64,000 nucleotides of DNA, taken from assembly GCA_965263155.1 (NCBI GenBank), contig OZ253586.1:1240001-1304000 (forward strand), read 5' to 3'. The translations under genes and the position numbers were made by a program. Source of the DNA: JAAXIE01 sp965263155. GTDB taxonomy: Bacteria > Chloroflexota > Dehalococcoidia > Lucifugimonadales > JAAXIE01. Shown here one piece after another: positions 44,444 to 53,670 of the stretch (within the stretch, counting starts at the first letter, position 1; each line of letters opens with the position of its first letter). The notes under the pieces were generated by a model. The model ran no database searches, was not told the origin of the DNA, and saw only the letters and a list, made by a program, of their open reading frames with translations.

Positions 44444-45982
44444 CTAGGCTGCCGCTGCCGCCAGCTCCGTGGTACCGACGAAAGTCTGCTTGAAACTCGC
44501 GATAGCCTGTTTCAAGGCCTCGTCTGTTTCGGCAGTCAGGTCCCGTTTGTCGGCGATGTCCTGCGCCACCGCTGGGTGCGCGGTCTCCATGTAGCGCAGC
44601 AATTGTTCTTCAAACTCTTGGCACTGGGTGACTGGCACATCGTCCATGTGTCCGTTTACAGCGTACAGGACGATGACTTCCTGCTCTAACCGCAAGGGGC
44701 GATACTGGCCCTGTTTCAGCACCTCAACGCTGCGCTGGCCACGCTCCAACTGGGCGCGGGTGGCGGCGTCCAACTCGGAGGTCCCGAACTGGGCGAAGGT
44801 CGCCAGTTCGCGGTATTGGGCCAAGTCCAGCCTCAGTGTGCCAGCAACGCGCCGGATGGCCCGCGTCTGGGCAGCGCCTCCCACACGGGACACCGACAGA
44901 CCCACGTTCACCGCTGGCCGTATGCCGACATTGAACAGTTCCGGCTCTAGATATATCTGGCCGTCAGTGATGGAGATCACGTTAGTAGGTATATAGGCAG
45001 AAACGTCGCCTGCTTGGGTCTCGATAATGGGCAGGGCGGTGATAGATCCCCCGCCGAACTCCTGCGCGAGCCTGGCCGACCGCTCCAGCAGTCGGCTGTG
45101 CAAGTAGAAGATGTCGCCTGGGTAGGCCTCGCGTCCCGCAGGTCGGCGCAGCAGCAGCGAGAGCTGACGGTAGGACCAAGCGTGCTTGGAAAGGTCGTCG
45201 TAGACGATGAGCACGTCTTTGCCCTGCTCCATAAACTCTTCGGCCATTGCGCAACCGGAATAGGGGGAGATGTACTGCAACGGGGCCGGGTCCGAGGCGT
45301 TGGCGGCTACAATGATGGTGTGCTCCATGGCCCCGTTCTCTTCCAGCGTGGCCAGCACTTGGGCTACCTTGCCCTGCTTCTGGCCGATGGCGACATAAAT
45401 GCAGATGAGGTCCTGCCCCTTCTGGTTTATGATCGTGTCCAAGGCGATGGCCGTCTTGCCGGTGGAACGGTCGCCGATAATCAACTCGCGCTGTCCGCGG
45501 CCGATGGGAATCATGGCGTCGATGGCCTTGATGCCCGTCTGTACAGGCGTGTCCACTGATTGGCGAGCCACCACGTTGGGGGCGATGCGCTCCACAGGGC
45601 GCACGCCTGTGGTTTGGGGGGTGCCACGTCCATCTAGGGGCAGGCCCAAAGCGTCGATGACGCGCCCAATGAGTGCCTCACCTACCGGCACCTGGACGAT
45701 GCTGCCGGTGCTGCGGACGGTATCGCCTTCCTTCACCTGGGTGTGGTCGCCCATGATGGCTGCGCCAACAGTGTCCTCTTCCAAGTCCAAGGCCAGTCCC
45801 ATAATACCGTTGGGAAACTCCAGCAGTTCGTTGGCCTTGGCGCCTCGCAGCCCCTGTACGCGGGCGATGCCGTCGCCTGCCTCGATGACGGTGCCAACGT
45901 CGACCATAGAAAGCTCGCCGCCAAACTCCTCGATCTGGCGTCGCAGCAGGGAGACGATTTCCTGTCCTCGTCCGGTTGCCAT
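44444..45982 (-). CDS. atpA: ATP synthase alpha subunit
   Basis: A 512-aa non-catalytic nucleotide-binding subunit. P-loop IIGDRSTGKTAIALDTI, then VYDDLSKHAWSYRQLSLLLRRPAGREA, and VGLSVSRVGGAAQTRAIR. The start at ATG 45982 has AGGAG 6 bases upstream; the frame is open 18 codons further without a site. Normal length. Confidence 0.97.
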   Translation of the reverse strand: MATGRGQEIVSLLRRQIEEFGGELSMVDVGTVIEAGDGIARVQGLRGAKANELLEFPNGIMGLALDLEEDTVGAAIMGDHTQVKEGDTVRSTGSIVQVPVGEALIGRVIDALGLPLDGRGTPQTTGVRPVERIAPNVVARQSVDTPVQTGIKAIDAMIPIGRGQRELIIGDRSTGKTAIALDTIINQKGQDLICIYVAIGQKQGKVAQVLATLEENGAMEHTIIVAANASDPAPLQYISPYSGCAMAEEFMEQGKDVLIVYDDLSKHAWSYRQLSLLLRRPAGREAYPGDIFYLHSRLLERSARLAQEFGGGSITALPIIETQAGDVSAYIPTNVISITDGQIYLEPELFNVGIRPAVNVGLSVSRVGGAAQTRAIRRVAGTLRLDLAQYRELATFAQFGTSELDAATRAQLERGQRSVEVLKQGQYRPLRLEQEVIVLYAVNGHMDDVPVTQCQEFEEQLLRYMETAHPAVAQDIADKRDLTAETDEALKQAIASFKQTFVGTTELAAAAA

Positions 45983-46049
45983 CGATAGCTCCTGTCCGCC
46001 TAGTGGGGATTCGAACTCCCCGGCGGTCATTTTCACAGGTAGTGGGGCC

Positions 46050-46589
46050 TCAGGTGCGAGAGGCCGTCATATTGCGTCGTAGTCCTTGGAGCTTTGCTTT
46101 GGTGCTCCCGTCAATGAGCTTATCCTCCACCATCAGTACCAGTCCTCCAAGGATGGACGGGTCGACATGGGTCACCAGCTCGATATCCTTGGCTACGATG
46201 CGGCGCAGCGTAGTTGCGATCCGGTCTCGCTGGGCGTCCTCCAGAGGCACCGCCGATGTGACATCCACCTGAACCCGGCCTTGATGCTCGTTGAGCAGCC
46301 TGCGGTACTCGGCGTGAATCTCAGGTAGACGCCCTGCCAAGCCTCGCAAGACCAAAAGCGATATCAGGTTGCGGACCATGGGGTGGCCGTCAGGCAGGGC
46401 GCGTTCTACCAAGGCCAACTTCTGCTCTGTGGGCACCTTGGCGTGCTCCCAGAACGTGCGCAACTCCGGGTCCGAGGCTGCTTGGGCTGCTTGGGCCAGT
46501 TCCTGGCCCCATTGATCCAAGGAGTCAGCCTCCAGAGCTAGCTGGAAGGCTGCTTGAGCGTAGCGTTTGACCGAGGCTCCAGCCGGCAC
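46050..46589 (-). CDS. atpH: ATP synthase delta subunit
   Basis: A 179-aa stalk subunit (OSCP). The helical N-terminal domain starts KRYAQAAFQLALEAD, and the C-terminal half has VDVTSAVPLEDAQRDRIATTLRRIV and DPSILGGLVLMVEDKLIDGSTKAKLQGLRR, the usual signature. It links F1 to the b subunit, whose gene lies 7 bases upstream. Confidence 0.95.
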   Translation of the reverse strand: MPAGASVKRYAQAAFQLALEADSLDQWGQELAQAAQAASDPELRTFWEHAKVPTEQKLALVERALPDGHPMVRNLISLLVLRGLAGRLPEIHAEYRRLLNEHQGRVQVDVTSAVPLEDAQRDRIATTLRRIVAKDIELVTHVDPSILGGLVLMVEDKLIDGSTKAKLQGLRRNMTASRT

Positions 46590-46596
46590 TCTTGCA

Positions 46597-47097
46597 TCAA
46601 CCTCGCCGTAGACCCTCGCCCTCTTGCAGGACGCGGTCTATCAGCTCTTGGTGGGCGTCACGGTCCAGAGAGCGCTCTATGACTCTCTCTGCTGCCGTGA
46701 CCGCCAAGTCGGCAAAGTGACTTTGCACTTCCTGGATGGCAGCGTCTCGTTCCCGCTGGATGTCCTCCCTCGCCCGGGCCAAAGCTGCCTCGCTCTCTTG
46801 GCGGACGCGTTCTCGCTCCTCTTCTCGGTAGCGGTCTGCCAACAGCCGGGCCTGCTCGATGAGCCTCTGGCCCTCGGCATGCGCCTCCTGCATCTGGGCC
46901 CGCACATCCACCTGAGAACTGGCGGCCTCCTCCCGGGCCCTGTCGGCGGCCTCCAGACTCTCGCGAATCTGGTTCGACCGGCGGTCCATCACTCGGAGGA
47001 TGGGCTTGTAGGCGAAGAGGTATAGCACTCCCAGCAATAGCAGAAAGTTGACCAAGAAGACAATGAGACTTGGGAGGTTAATCCCTAATGCGCTCAC
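46597..47097 (-). CDS. atpF: ATP synthase b subunit
   Basis: A 166-aa peripheral stalk protein. One membrane helix (SLIVFLVNFLLLLGVLYLFAY) is followed by a long charged coiled coil of about 120 residues rich in Ala, Glu and Arg. Only one b gene is present, so a homodimer is expected. Confidence 0.93.
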   Translation of the reverse strand: MSALGINLPSLIVFLVNFLLLLGVLYLFAYKPILRVMDRRSNQIRESLEAADRAREEAASSQVDVRAQMQEAHAEGQRLIEQARLLADRYREEERERVRQESEAALARAREDIQRERDAAIQEVQSHFADLAVTAAERVIERSLDRDAHQELIDRVLQEGEGLRRG

Positions 47098-47128
47098 CTT
47101 AAACCCCCGCTGTGCCTGCCAACCAGGA

Positions 47129-47404
47129 TCACAGCACGAACCCGATAATCACGGCCACCACCAAGGCGTAAATACCCAGTGCCTCGGCGAAGGCGATGGC
47201 TAGGATCATGTTGGTCTGTATTTGAGGCGTGGCTTCGGGGTTCCTGCCAATGGCGCTCATGGCCGCCGCGCCTAGGATTCCGATTCCGATGCCAGGTCCG
47301 ATAACACCAAGACCGATAGCCAGACCGGCTGCCAGCAGTCTCATTGCGTCCTCGGATACGGACGCTTGGGACGCTACTGCCAAAAGGACTTCTATACCAG
47401 GCAT
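47129..47404 (-). CDS. atpE: ATP synthase c subunit
   Basis: A 91-aa double-helix membrane protein. The first helix is AAGLAIGLGVIGPGIGIGILG, the polar loop is AIGRNPEA, and the ion-binding Glu is in AFAEALGIYALVV. The residues after Glu (AL, not ST) favour H+ over Na+ coupling, judged from the sequence only. About 13 extra residues precede the first helix. Confidence 0.95.
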   Translation of the reverse strand: MPGIEVLLAVASQASVSEDAMRLLAAGLAIGLGVIGPGIGIGILGAAAMSAIGRNPEATPQIQTNMILAIAFAEALGIYALVVAVIIGFVL

Positions 47405-47459
47405 TGCTCCTCCATCATTGGGCTGCCCCTTTTGGGCTGTGTTAGGTTTGGGGCTGTCC

Positions 47460-47555
47460 TCAATCGTTCCTGAGGAATATGGCTCCTATGGCACCCAACG
47501 AAGCCGCAGCCACTCCTAGGGTGGCTATCACCAAGGCCAAGATTACTACTTCCAT
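47460..47555 (-). CDS. 31-aa membrane peptide inside the atp operon
   Basis: An ATG-initiated frame between atpB and atpE encodes 31 residues: MEVVILALVIATLGVAAASL as one hydrophobic helix, then GAIGAIFLRND. A purine-rich AGGAGG precedes it at a slightly long spacing. The composition is that of a single-pass membrane peptide, not random sequence. It could assist F0 assembly. Its size would keep it out of most annotations. Confidence 0.55.
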   Translation of the reverse strand: MEVVILALVIATLGVAAASLGAIGAIFLRND

Positions 47556-47603
47556 CTTCTGGTGCCCCCTCCTCAGGTATTTTAGCTGCCACGCCCACCA
47601 GCA

Positions 47604-48758
47604 TCAATGACTGTCGTGGTGGGCCATCGCTACCGACACGAACACCAAGGTTAGACCCGCAAATATCAGGGCTTGTACCAAGCCCACCAGCAATTCCAAG
47701 CCGTAAACGAGGTCCCCCGCTACGAAGGGTAGCAGGAACGCCACCATCACCACCAGTATCTCTCCGGCGGTCATGTTGCCGAAGAGCCTGAAGGTGAAGC
47801 TGACCACCCGCACCAACTCGCTGACGAATTCGAGGAAGCCAACGAACAGGTTTGCCAGTCGCAGCTTCAGCAGGTTAGACAGGGAGAAAAACTTGCTTAG
47901 GTAGCCAATGCCCTTGCTGCGGAATCCCCAGTATTCGACGAACACAAAGGATATCAGCGCCAAGGCGAGGGGCATATTGATGTCGGTCCCTGCTGATCGC
48001 AGCAAGTGGGCACTGAGGTGTCCCTTAAAGAAGCTGTCGCCTTCGCCGTATCCCAACGCAGGCCAGATGGGTATGAGGGCCATCCAAGCGTTGAAGAGTA
48101 CAAACAGGAACAGGGTGGCGATCATTGGGAATATGGCCCGGGACATGGCCCGGCCTACCACGGCCTCCACGAACCGCAACAGCGCCTCGACCATGATTTC
48201 CACCAAGTTCTGCAACCTGCCGGGTACCATGCTGCCCTTGCGGGCTCCTAGGACGAAGAGCAGCACCAGCACGATGGTGGCTACCCATGACGAAAGCATG
48301 GTGTTGGTGACAGCGAACTGCATGAAGCCAAGGCCTTGGAAGTGGCCCGCTTCCGCTTCCACCTCGGCACCGCCGATTTCGTCGAGGGCGTCCTCTACAT
48401 CGTCTTTGACGTCGTAGAAGGCCATGCCTTGTGGGAGGACGACTTCAATCTCCTCGTCCTCGCGGTGGACTTCGAACTCGATATGCTCAGCGCCTACGGC
48501 ATGCTCCACCGCTGAGCGCACAGCCTCTTCTTCGGAGTCGCCCAAGGGGTGGACTTTGACGATGAATTTGCTGAGGCCGAGGGTATCGTCGCGAGTGGTG
48601 GCGGGGAAGATCGGCTGTGGGGGCAGATGCACCTCTGGCTTCGGCACGAACCCCTCTTTGTCGACGAAGGAAGAGCCTATGGCTCCGATGACTAGGCCCA
48701 CGAGGAATAAGGCCACTACACCGATAGCTGCCAGAAGCAGTAATCGCTTGGCTGTCAT
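47604..48758 (-). CDS. atpB: ATP synthase a subunit with long N-terminal extension
   Basis: A 384-aa protein. Residues 146-384 form the normal a subunit with VTNTMLSSWVATIVLVLLF, VPGRLQNLVEIMVEALLRF and the essential Arg in SFTFRLFGNMTAGE. Before it lies an additional membrane helix (residues 5-28) and about 115 mostly hydrophilic, acidic residues that would face outside. Typical a subunits are 230-310 aa. The extension is open and in frame with no stop, so it appears real. It overlaps atpZ by 4 bases upstream. Confidence 0.92.
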   Translation of the reverse strand: MTAKRLLLLAAIGVVALFLVGLVIGAIGSSFVDKEGFVPKPEVHLPPQPIFPATTRDDTLGLSKFIVKVHPLGDSEEEAVRSAVEHAVGAEHIEFEVHREDEEIEVVLPQGMAFYDVKDDVEDALDEIGGAEVEAEAGHFQGLGFMQFAVTNTMLSSWVATIVLVLLFVLGARKGSMVPGRLQNLVEIMVEALLRFVEAVVGRAMSRAIFPMIATLFLFVLFNAWMALIPIWPALGYGEGDSFFKGHLSAHLLRSAGTDINMPLALALISFVFVEYWGFRSKGIGYLSKFFSLSNLLKLRLANLFVGFLEFVSELVRVVSFTFRLFGNMTAGEILVVMVAFLLPFVAGDLVYGLELLVGLVQALIFAGLTLVFVSVAMAHHDSH

Positions 48759-49003
48759 TGGAGACCCTGGTCCTCGTCGCGCTGTCGGCTGGCGGCGCGC
48801 GAGTTGGCGAGTATGGGACTGATCATCCTTTTGATACCGAAGCCTGCTACCAAAATCCCCAGCAATAAACCTGCGATGGTCAGTATGGGGCTGATATTGA
48901 GCCAGTTGTCGAGCGCTCTACCGCCCACAGTACCGCCTATCACTGCAACCACTACGTACCAGCCCATGCCGGTGAGTCGTAGCGCCGCTTCCCATCCGGC
49001 CAT
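48755..49003 (-). CDS. ATP synthase accessory protein AtpZ/AtpI-like
   Basis: An 82-aa membrane protein with two helices (GWYVVVAVIGGTVGGRALDN and ILTIAGLLLGILVAGFGIKRM). It occupies the first position of the operon as AtpI/AtpZ genes do. These proteins help insert the c-ring or Mg2+. The 4-base overlap with atpB couples their translation. Confidence 0.85.
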   Translation of the reverse strand: MAGWEAALRLTGMGWYVVVAVIGGTVGGRALDNWLNISPILTIAGLLLGILVAGFGIKRMISPILANSRAASRQRDEDQGLQ

Positions 49004-49084
49004 TCCAGCCTCAAGACTTGGTGAAATATATCACACACTTTTAGGTGGGTCAACGAGACCCGCCCCGCTGACCCTCTCGATAGC

Positions 49085-49115
49085 AAGACCCCGGTCCCAA
49101 CTAGGCCGGGGTCTT
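49085..49115. terminator. Hairpin after the DUF151 gene
   Basis: AAGACCCCGG pairs with CCGGGGTCTT around an 11-base loop, just beyond the DUF151 stop and before the atp operon. There is no long T-run. Confidence 0.65.
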
Positions 49116-49137
49116 CAAGCCTCTCCACAATTCCTAT

Positions 49138-49686
49138 TTATCCCTGCTGGGGGTTGCCCAAGTCGTCCAAGTCCAAGCTGTTGATGAAGTCGGTGAAGGC
49201 GGACATGCTCCGTTGCTCCTCTTCCGAAACTTCGACCGGCTCTCCGTTGTCCCCGGTTTCCTCTTTGCCTATGGGTTTGCCTTCATTGTCGAGCTGGACC
49301 CCCGCCTTTTCCAGCACCTGCTCCTCAGCGTATATCGGCACTTGTGCCCTCACTGCCAAGGCGATGGCGTCGCTGGGGCGTGAGTCCACCTCCATCTCCT
49401 TGCCGTTAATGCTGATCATGATGCGGGCGTAAAAAGTGTCGTTCTGGAGGTCGCTGATGTAGATGTGGCTGACGTTGGCGCTCAGCTGCTCGATGACGGA
49501 GCGTAGCAGGTCGTGGGTCAACGGTCGGGGCACGGTGATGTCCTGCAGTTTCACTGCTATGGCATCGGCCTCAGCAGGGCCGATCCAAATGGGTAGATAC
49601 CGGTCAGACTCCTTCTCCTTCAAGATGACCACGCGCTGGTAGTTCATCATGCTTACGCGGATGCTGTCGATGCTCATCTCCAGCAT
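49138..49686 (-). CDS. Bifunctional nuclease family protein (DUF151)
   Basis: A 182-aa DUF151 protein: MLEMSIDSIRVSMMNYQRVVILKEKESDRYLPIWIGPAEA then VYISD-like strands and DSRPSDAIALAVRAQVPIYAEE. Members are reported to have DNase/RNase activity. ATG 49686 is chosen because AAGGAG lies 8 bases upstream. The acidic C-terminal 60 residues include a predicted UvrB/UvrC-like helix region (SEEEQRSMSAFTDFINSLDL). Confidence 0.88.
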   Translation of the reverse strand: MLEMSIDSIRVSMMNYQRVVILKEKESDRYLPIWIGPAEADAIAVKLQDITVPRPLTHDLLRSVIEQLSANVSHIYISDLQNDTFYARIMISINGKEMEVDSRPSDAIALAVRAQVPIYAEEQVLEKAGVQLDNEGKPIGKEETGDNGEPVEVSEEEQRSMSAFTDFINSLDLDDLGNPQQG

Positions 49687-49826
49687 ATACCAGACTCCTT
49701 CCGGCCCCTGATAAACGAATCGGCCAATTCTAATTCTCTCCAAAGTAGGGTGTCAACGGAGACTGCGGATGAGGAATGCCTCCGGAGCCCTCTGGAGGAG
49801 AGCGGAATGCCAGATTACGGGAGTGC

Positions 49827-49832
49827 TATAAT
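49827..49832 (+). promoter_or_regulatory. Possible -10 box of the Lon-like gene
   Basis: A perfect TATAAT lies 29 bases before ATG 49861, favouring that start codon over the upstream GTG. The -35 is weak. Confidence 0.35.
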
Positions 49833-49860
49833 TCCGCCCAGCTATAGATCGGTGGGACGT

Positions 49861-52317
49861 ATGACGCCTGCTATGCCTGTCAATCCCCACGAAGTCCCCG
49901 TCGAGAGGCTGCAATGGGTTTGTGGCACGCAGGGGCTTCAATTCCATTGCACCAACGAAGTTACTCCGTTGGAAGGCTTTGTCGGGCAGGACCGCGCCAT
50001 CAGCGCTATTGAGTTTGGTCTCGGCCTGCGCAAAGCGGGCTATAACCTGTTTGTTACCGGGATGAGTGGCACAGGCAAGGCCTCGGCCATCAAGGAATAC
50101 GTACAGCGCATCGTGGCCGACCGGCTTGGAAGCGGCGATGACTTCGACCTCCACGACTGGTGCTATCTCCACAACTTCAGCGACACGGACCGCCCTGCTG
50201 TCCTTCAGCTTTCGCCGGGCCAAGGTCGCGTCCTTCGCCAGCAGATCGCCGATCTCCTCGCAGTAGTGCGGGATGAGGTCCCCAAGGTCTTTGCTGGCGA
50301 CACCTACACCGACCAACGCAAGCAGTTGGAAGAGCGTGGGCGGGCCCGCCACCAGGAAGCCATCCGCCAGTTGGAGAGCCAGGTGTCTGCAGCGGGGTTT
50401 GCTGTGGAGTTCGGCTCTAATGGCGTTAACCTCTTTCCGATGCGCGATGGGCAGCCGCTCCCTCTGCCCGAATATCGGGCTCTCAGCGAGGACCAGCGCG
50501 CCATCATCGACTCCACCCGCGAACGCCTAATGACTGAGGTGCAACGTGCCATGGAGGCGATACACCAGGCCGAGAGCGAGGCCCGGTCCGATATAGTCAA
50601 GCTTGACACGCGGGTGAGCTCGGAGATGCTGGAAGGACTCTTCCGCGCCTTGCGTGTGGAGTATGCCAGCACGCTACCGGTCAGGGCGTACTTGGACTCC
50701 CTCTTCGTGCATACCCTCAGCAACATGGCCTCCTTTCGGCAAGGGTACCGGTCTGCTGACGGTGAGGTCGTCTCCACTGAGCAGTCCCCAGCGGGCGGAA
50801 CTCAGGGCGCGTTTCTGCCCTACGAGATAAATCTGCTGGTGGACAACGGCAGCGTGGCGGGTGCGCCCATAGTCGTCGAGCCCAACCCCACATGGGGCAA
50901 CCTATTCGGGCGCATCGAGCGCCAAGGCATGATGGGCGCATCTATCAGCGATCACACCATGCTCAAGGCTGGGGCCATTCATCAGGCCAACGGCGGATAC
51001 ATCGTCCTAGATGCCAAGGCCCTGCTGTCCAACTCCATGGTGTGGGGTGCCCTGAAGCGGGTCATCCAGAACCGCGAGGTACGGCTGGAAGACCCCGGCG
51101 AGCAATCGCCCCTCTATTCGCCTGTTACCCTGCGTCCGGAGGCCATACCGGTCGACCTGAAAGTCATCGTCGCAGGTGACGAGATCACCTACCGCCAACT
51201 CTTCGCCTTCGACCAAGAGGACTTCGGCGAGATGTTCAAGGTGAAGGCGGAGTTCGACAGCCAGATTGCGTTGACACAAGAAAATGTGGGGGCCTATGCC
51301 TGCTTCATCTCCGGCATCTGCCGCTCCGAGTCGCTGCTCCACTTCGAGCCCAGCGGTGTGGTCAAGGTGGTCGAGTACGGCTCCCGCTTGGTGGCCGACC
51401 AGAACAAACTGTCGTCGCGCTTCAGCCAGATACGCGACTTGGTGGTGGAATCTGACTACTGGGCGCGCCAGGAGAATAGTGAGCTGGTGACCGATCGCCA
51501 TGTGCGACGCGCCTTGGAAGAAAAGATTTACCGGGTCAACCTGACGCAGAGGCGCATCCAGCAGAACATTGACGAGGGTGCCCTGATGGTGGACCTGACC
51601 GGCGAAGTGGTGGGGCAGGTCAATAGCCTCGTGGTGCTCGACATGGGCGACTTCAGCTTTGGTCACCCCAGCCGTATCACCGTCCGCACCTTCGCCGGCC
51701 GCCGTGGCGTCATCAACATCGAACGGGAGAGCCACCTCAGTGGCAGCATCCATGACAAGGGAGTCCTCATCCTGACTGGCTACCTAGGGTGGAAGCACGC
51801 CCAAGACCATCCGCTCTCACTCTCAGCCAGCATCTCCTTCGAGCAGTCATATTCGGGGATTGACGGCGACAGCGCCTCATCCACCGAGCTATACGCCATC
51901 CTGTCCAGCTTGGCCGACCTGCCCATCAAGCAGGGCATCGCCGTGACCGGCTCAGTGAACCAGAAGGGAGATATACAGCCCATCGGCGGTGCCATCCAGA
52001 AGGTGGAGGGCTTCTTCGAGGTGTGCAGGGCCAAGGGCCTCACAGGCGACCAAGGCGTGTTGCTGCCTTACCAGAACTTGCGGAACCTCGTCCTGCGTGA
52101 GGACGTCCTGGAGGCGGTGCAAGAGGGGATGTTCCACATCTACGCCATCGAAACCGTGGAACAGGGCATCGAAATCCTCACCGGCGTGCCCGCCGGAGAG
52201 CGCCTGCCAGATGGCGCCTACCCTGAAGGCACCGTGCATCACCTCGTAGCGGTCCGTCTCGAGCAGATGGCCCGCTCCATGCGAGGTTTCTACGCCGACG
52301 CTTTGGACGTGGTCTAG
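49861..52317 (+). CDS. Lon-like ATP-dependent protease (AAA_32/LonC-type)
   Basis: An 818-aa protein. The ATPase P-loop is FVTGMSGTGKASAIKEYV, where the usual Ser/Thr after Lys is Ala. Sections EFDSQIALTQENVGAYACF and HVRRALEEKIYR follow. The C-terminal Lon protease domain has the Ser-Lys dyad at Ser671 (GDSASS) and Lys714 (IGGAIQKVEG), 43 residues apart as in Lon. It degrades unfolded or regulatory proteins. It differs from classical Lon by lacking the N-terminal substrate domain. That domain is encoded separately at 54778-55437. Confidence 0.9.
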   Translation: MTPAMPVNPHEVPVERLQWVCGTQGLQFHCTNEVTPLEGFVGQDRAISAIEFGLGLRKAGYNLFVTGMSGTGKASAIKEYVQRIVADRLGSGDDFDLHDWCYLHNFSDTDRPAVLQLSPGQGRVLRQQIADLLAVVRDEVPKVFAGDTYTDQRKQLEERGRARHQEAIRQLESQVSAAGFAVEFGSNGVNLFPMRDGQPLPLPEYRALSEDQRAIIDSTRERLMTEVQRAMEAIHQAESEARSDIVKLDTRVSSEMLEGLFRALRVEYASTLPVRAYLDSLFVHTLSNMASFRQGYRSADGEVVSTEQSPAGGTQGAFLPYEINLLVDNGSVAGAPIVVEPNPTWGNLFGRIERQGMMGASISDHTMLKAGAIHQANGGYIVLDAKALLSNSMVWGALKRVIQNREVRLEDPGEQSPLYSPVTLRPEAIPVDLKVIVAGDEITYRQLFAFDQEDFGEMFKVKAEFDSQIALTQENVGAYACFISGICRSESLLHFEPSGVVKVVEYGSRLVADQNKLSSRFSQIRDLVVESDYWARQENSELVTDRHVRRALEEKIYRVNLTQRRIQQNIDEGALMVDLTGEVVGQVNSLVVLDMGDFSFGHPSRITVRTFAGRRGVINIERESHLSGSIHDKGVLILTGYLGWKHAQDHPLSLSASISFEQSYSGIDGDSASSTELYAILSSLADLPIKQGIAVTGSVNQKGDIQPIGGAIQKVEGFFEVCRAKGLTGDQGVLLPYQNLRNLVLREDVLEAVQEGMFHIYAIETVEQGIEILTGVPAGERLPDGAYPEGTVHHLVAVRLEQMARSMRGFYADALDVV

Positions 52318-52326
52318 TCTAGGGCG

Positions 52327-53034
52327 CTAACCGCGTCGGCGTGGCCGGTACAAGCCAGGGTAGGTCCGGTTCCCCAGCAGCCAACTGCACCGCTGCGCCA
52401 ACGCGTTGACCTCGTCCTGCGCCAGTAGTCCCAGCAGTTCCTTCAGCCTGCCCTTGGCATTCGGCAGTTGCCCCTGAAGCCACTCCACACCATCCATTAA
52501 CTCGTCGGGAATCGGCTCGTCGCCGAAGTCCCAGATGACGGTGCGCACCTTCATGTCGGCGCTGAAGGTCAGGCCGTGGTCGATGCTCCACACCTTGTCG
52601 TCCTCACCTAGGATGCAATGACCCGGTTTGCGGTCGGCGTTATTCGCCAGCAGGTCGAAGCAGCAGATGACCTTCAACTGTTCCGGGTGACGCTCCTTGA
52701 TGGTGTAGTAGTTGTCATGAGGATCGTGGTCTATGAAAAGCTGTAGCGAGCCAATGCCGTGGGGACCGTCTCGGATGATGGTCAGGGGAACGATGTCCCA
52801 GCCCAAGATGCGGCACAGCAGGTAGGCGGCATACTCCCGCTTGTATAGAGTGCCACTGGGGAAGTCCCACAGAGGAGCCTCACCCTTGCGTGGCTTGTAG
52901 ATGGCCGTGCACTGCTGGCTGTCGCGGGCCACGTTGACGGCAAAGGTATAGTTGGAGCCAGCCCGGGTAAGCCCCTCGATGGTGATCTCTCCCTGCTGAA
53001 GAAGACGGAGGGTTTCCGTATCAGGAGTCGTCAC
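52327..53034 (-). CDS. SCO1664-family protein
   Basis: A 235-aa protein of the SCO1664 family, a distant phosphatidylinositol-kinase-like fold. It contains YKPRKGEAPLWDFPSGTLYKREYAAYLL, then FDLLANNADRKPGHCIL with a catalytic-loop-like NNADRK, and VWSIDHGLTF. The function is unknown. The gene lies 26 bases after DUF3090, its usual partner in Actinobacteria and Chloroflexi, indicating one operon. Confidence 0.88.
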   Translation of the reverse strand: MTTPDTETLRLLQQGEITIEGLTRAGSNYTFAVNVARDSQQCTAIYKPRKGEAPLWDFPSGTLYKREYAAYLLCRILGWDIVPLTIIRDGPHGIGSLQLFIDHDPHDNYYTIKERHPEQLKVICCFDLLANNADRKPGHCILGEDDKVWSIDHGLTFSADMKVRTVIWDFGDEPIPDELMDGVEWLQGQLPNAKGRLKELLGLLAQDEVNALAQRCSWLLGNRTYPGLYRPRRRG

Positions 53035-53060
53035 TCGAGGTCCTGTTGGCGCGGGGCCGC

Positions 53061-53576
53061 CTAAAACTCCAAGTGGCCAGCGTGACCGTTGGACCGCGGG
53101 CAGTTGTGTCCCTCAGGGTCCATGGGTCGTCCGCACAGAGCGCATGTCGGACGGCCTGCAGCGCATACCCGCAGAGCCTCTCGGGCCAACTCTTTGGCTT
53201 GCCTGTAGCCCACCCAAAAGCTGACCTTGGCCTCGCTGTCTTCCGGGTCGTTCACATCGTGGGCAATGAGAAGGAAGGAGTTGCTGGCCGGACTGTGAGC
53301 CAGCGACATCTTGCCAATTTTGAAGTCGAGACTAGTTGCTCCCCCGGACCACTGCGACTCCGATGCCTCTTGTCCGGAAGCAGGCTCCTCGGACTCAGTA
53401 GCTTCGTCCAAGTAAACGCCCAGCTGGTACAGTTGCTCTTTTTCCAGCCATAGGCAGACGGAGGCGGCCCCGGACTCGATGAGAAGGCGGAAGGTCCGCT
53501 GTCCCGGTTGGCCCATGGCCTCAGGCCGGATGGTGGCCACGCCACCTAGCTCGTATTGTGCCCGGCTCTCTGCCAT
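53061..53576 (-). CDS. DUF3090-family protein
   Basis: A 171-aa DUF3090 protein with RTFRLLIESGAASVCLWLEKEQL and a C-terminal Zn-ribbon-like CALCGRPMDPEGHNC. The function is unknown. The conserved pairing with SCO1664 (and usually an MSMEG_4193-type phosphatase, not seen here) marks a shared pathway. Confidence 0.88.
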   Translation of the reverse strand: MAESRAQYELGGVATIRPEAMGQPGQRTFRLLIESGAASVCLWLEKEQLYQLGVYLDEATESEEPASGQEASESQWSGGATSLDFKIGKMSLAHSPASNSFLLIAHDVNDPEDSEAKVSFWVGYRQAKELAREALRVCAAGRPTCALCGRPMDPEGHNCPRSNGHAGHLEF

Positions 53577-53670
53577 TGCCCACGTATGATATTAGCCCTC
53601 ACGCCAGTTTACAAGGCACGGCCCTGCTGAATAGACCTCCTTAACTTCCCCCGCCGGATTGGCTTACCCT

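Noticed and set aside
46005..46026. tRNA T-arm-like hairpin (GGGGATTCGAACTCCCC) near the atpA start
   Set aside because: No matching acceptor, D or anticodon arms occur on either strand at tRNA distances.
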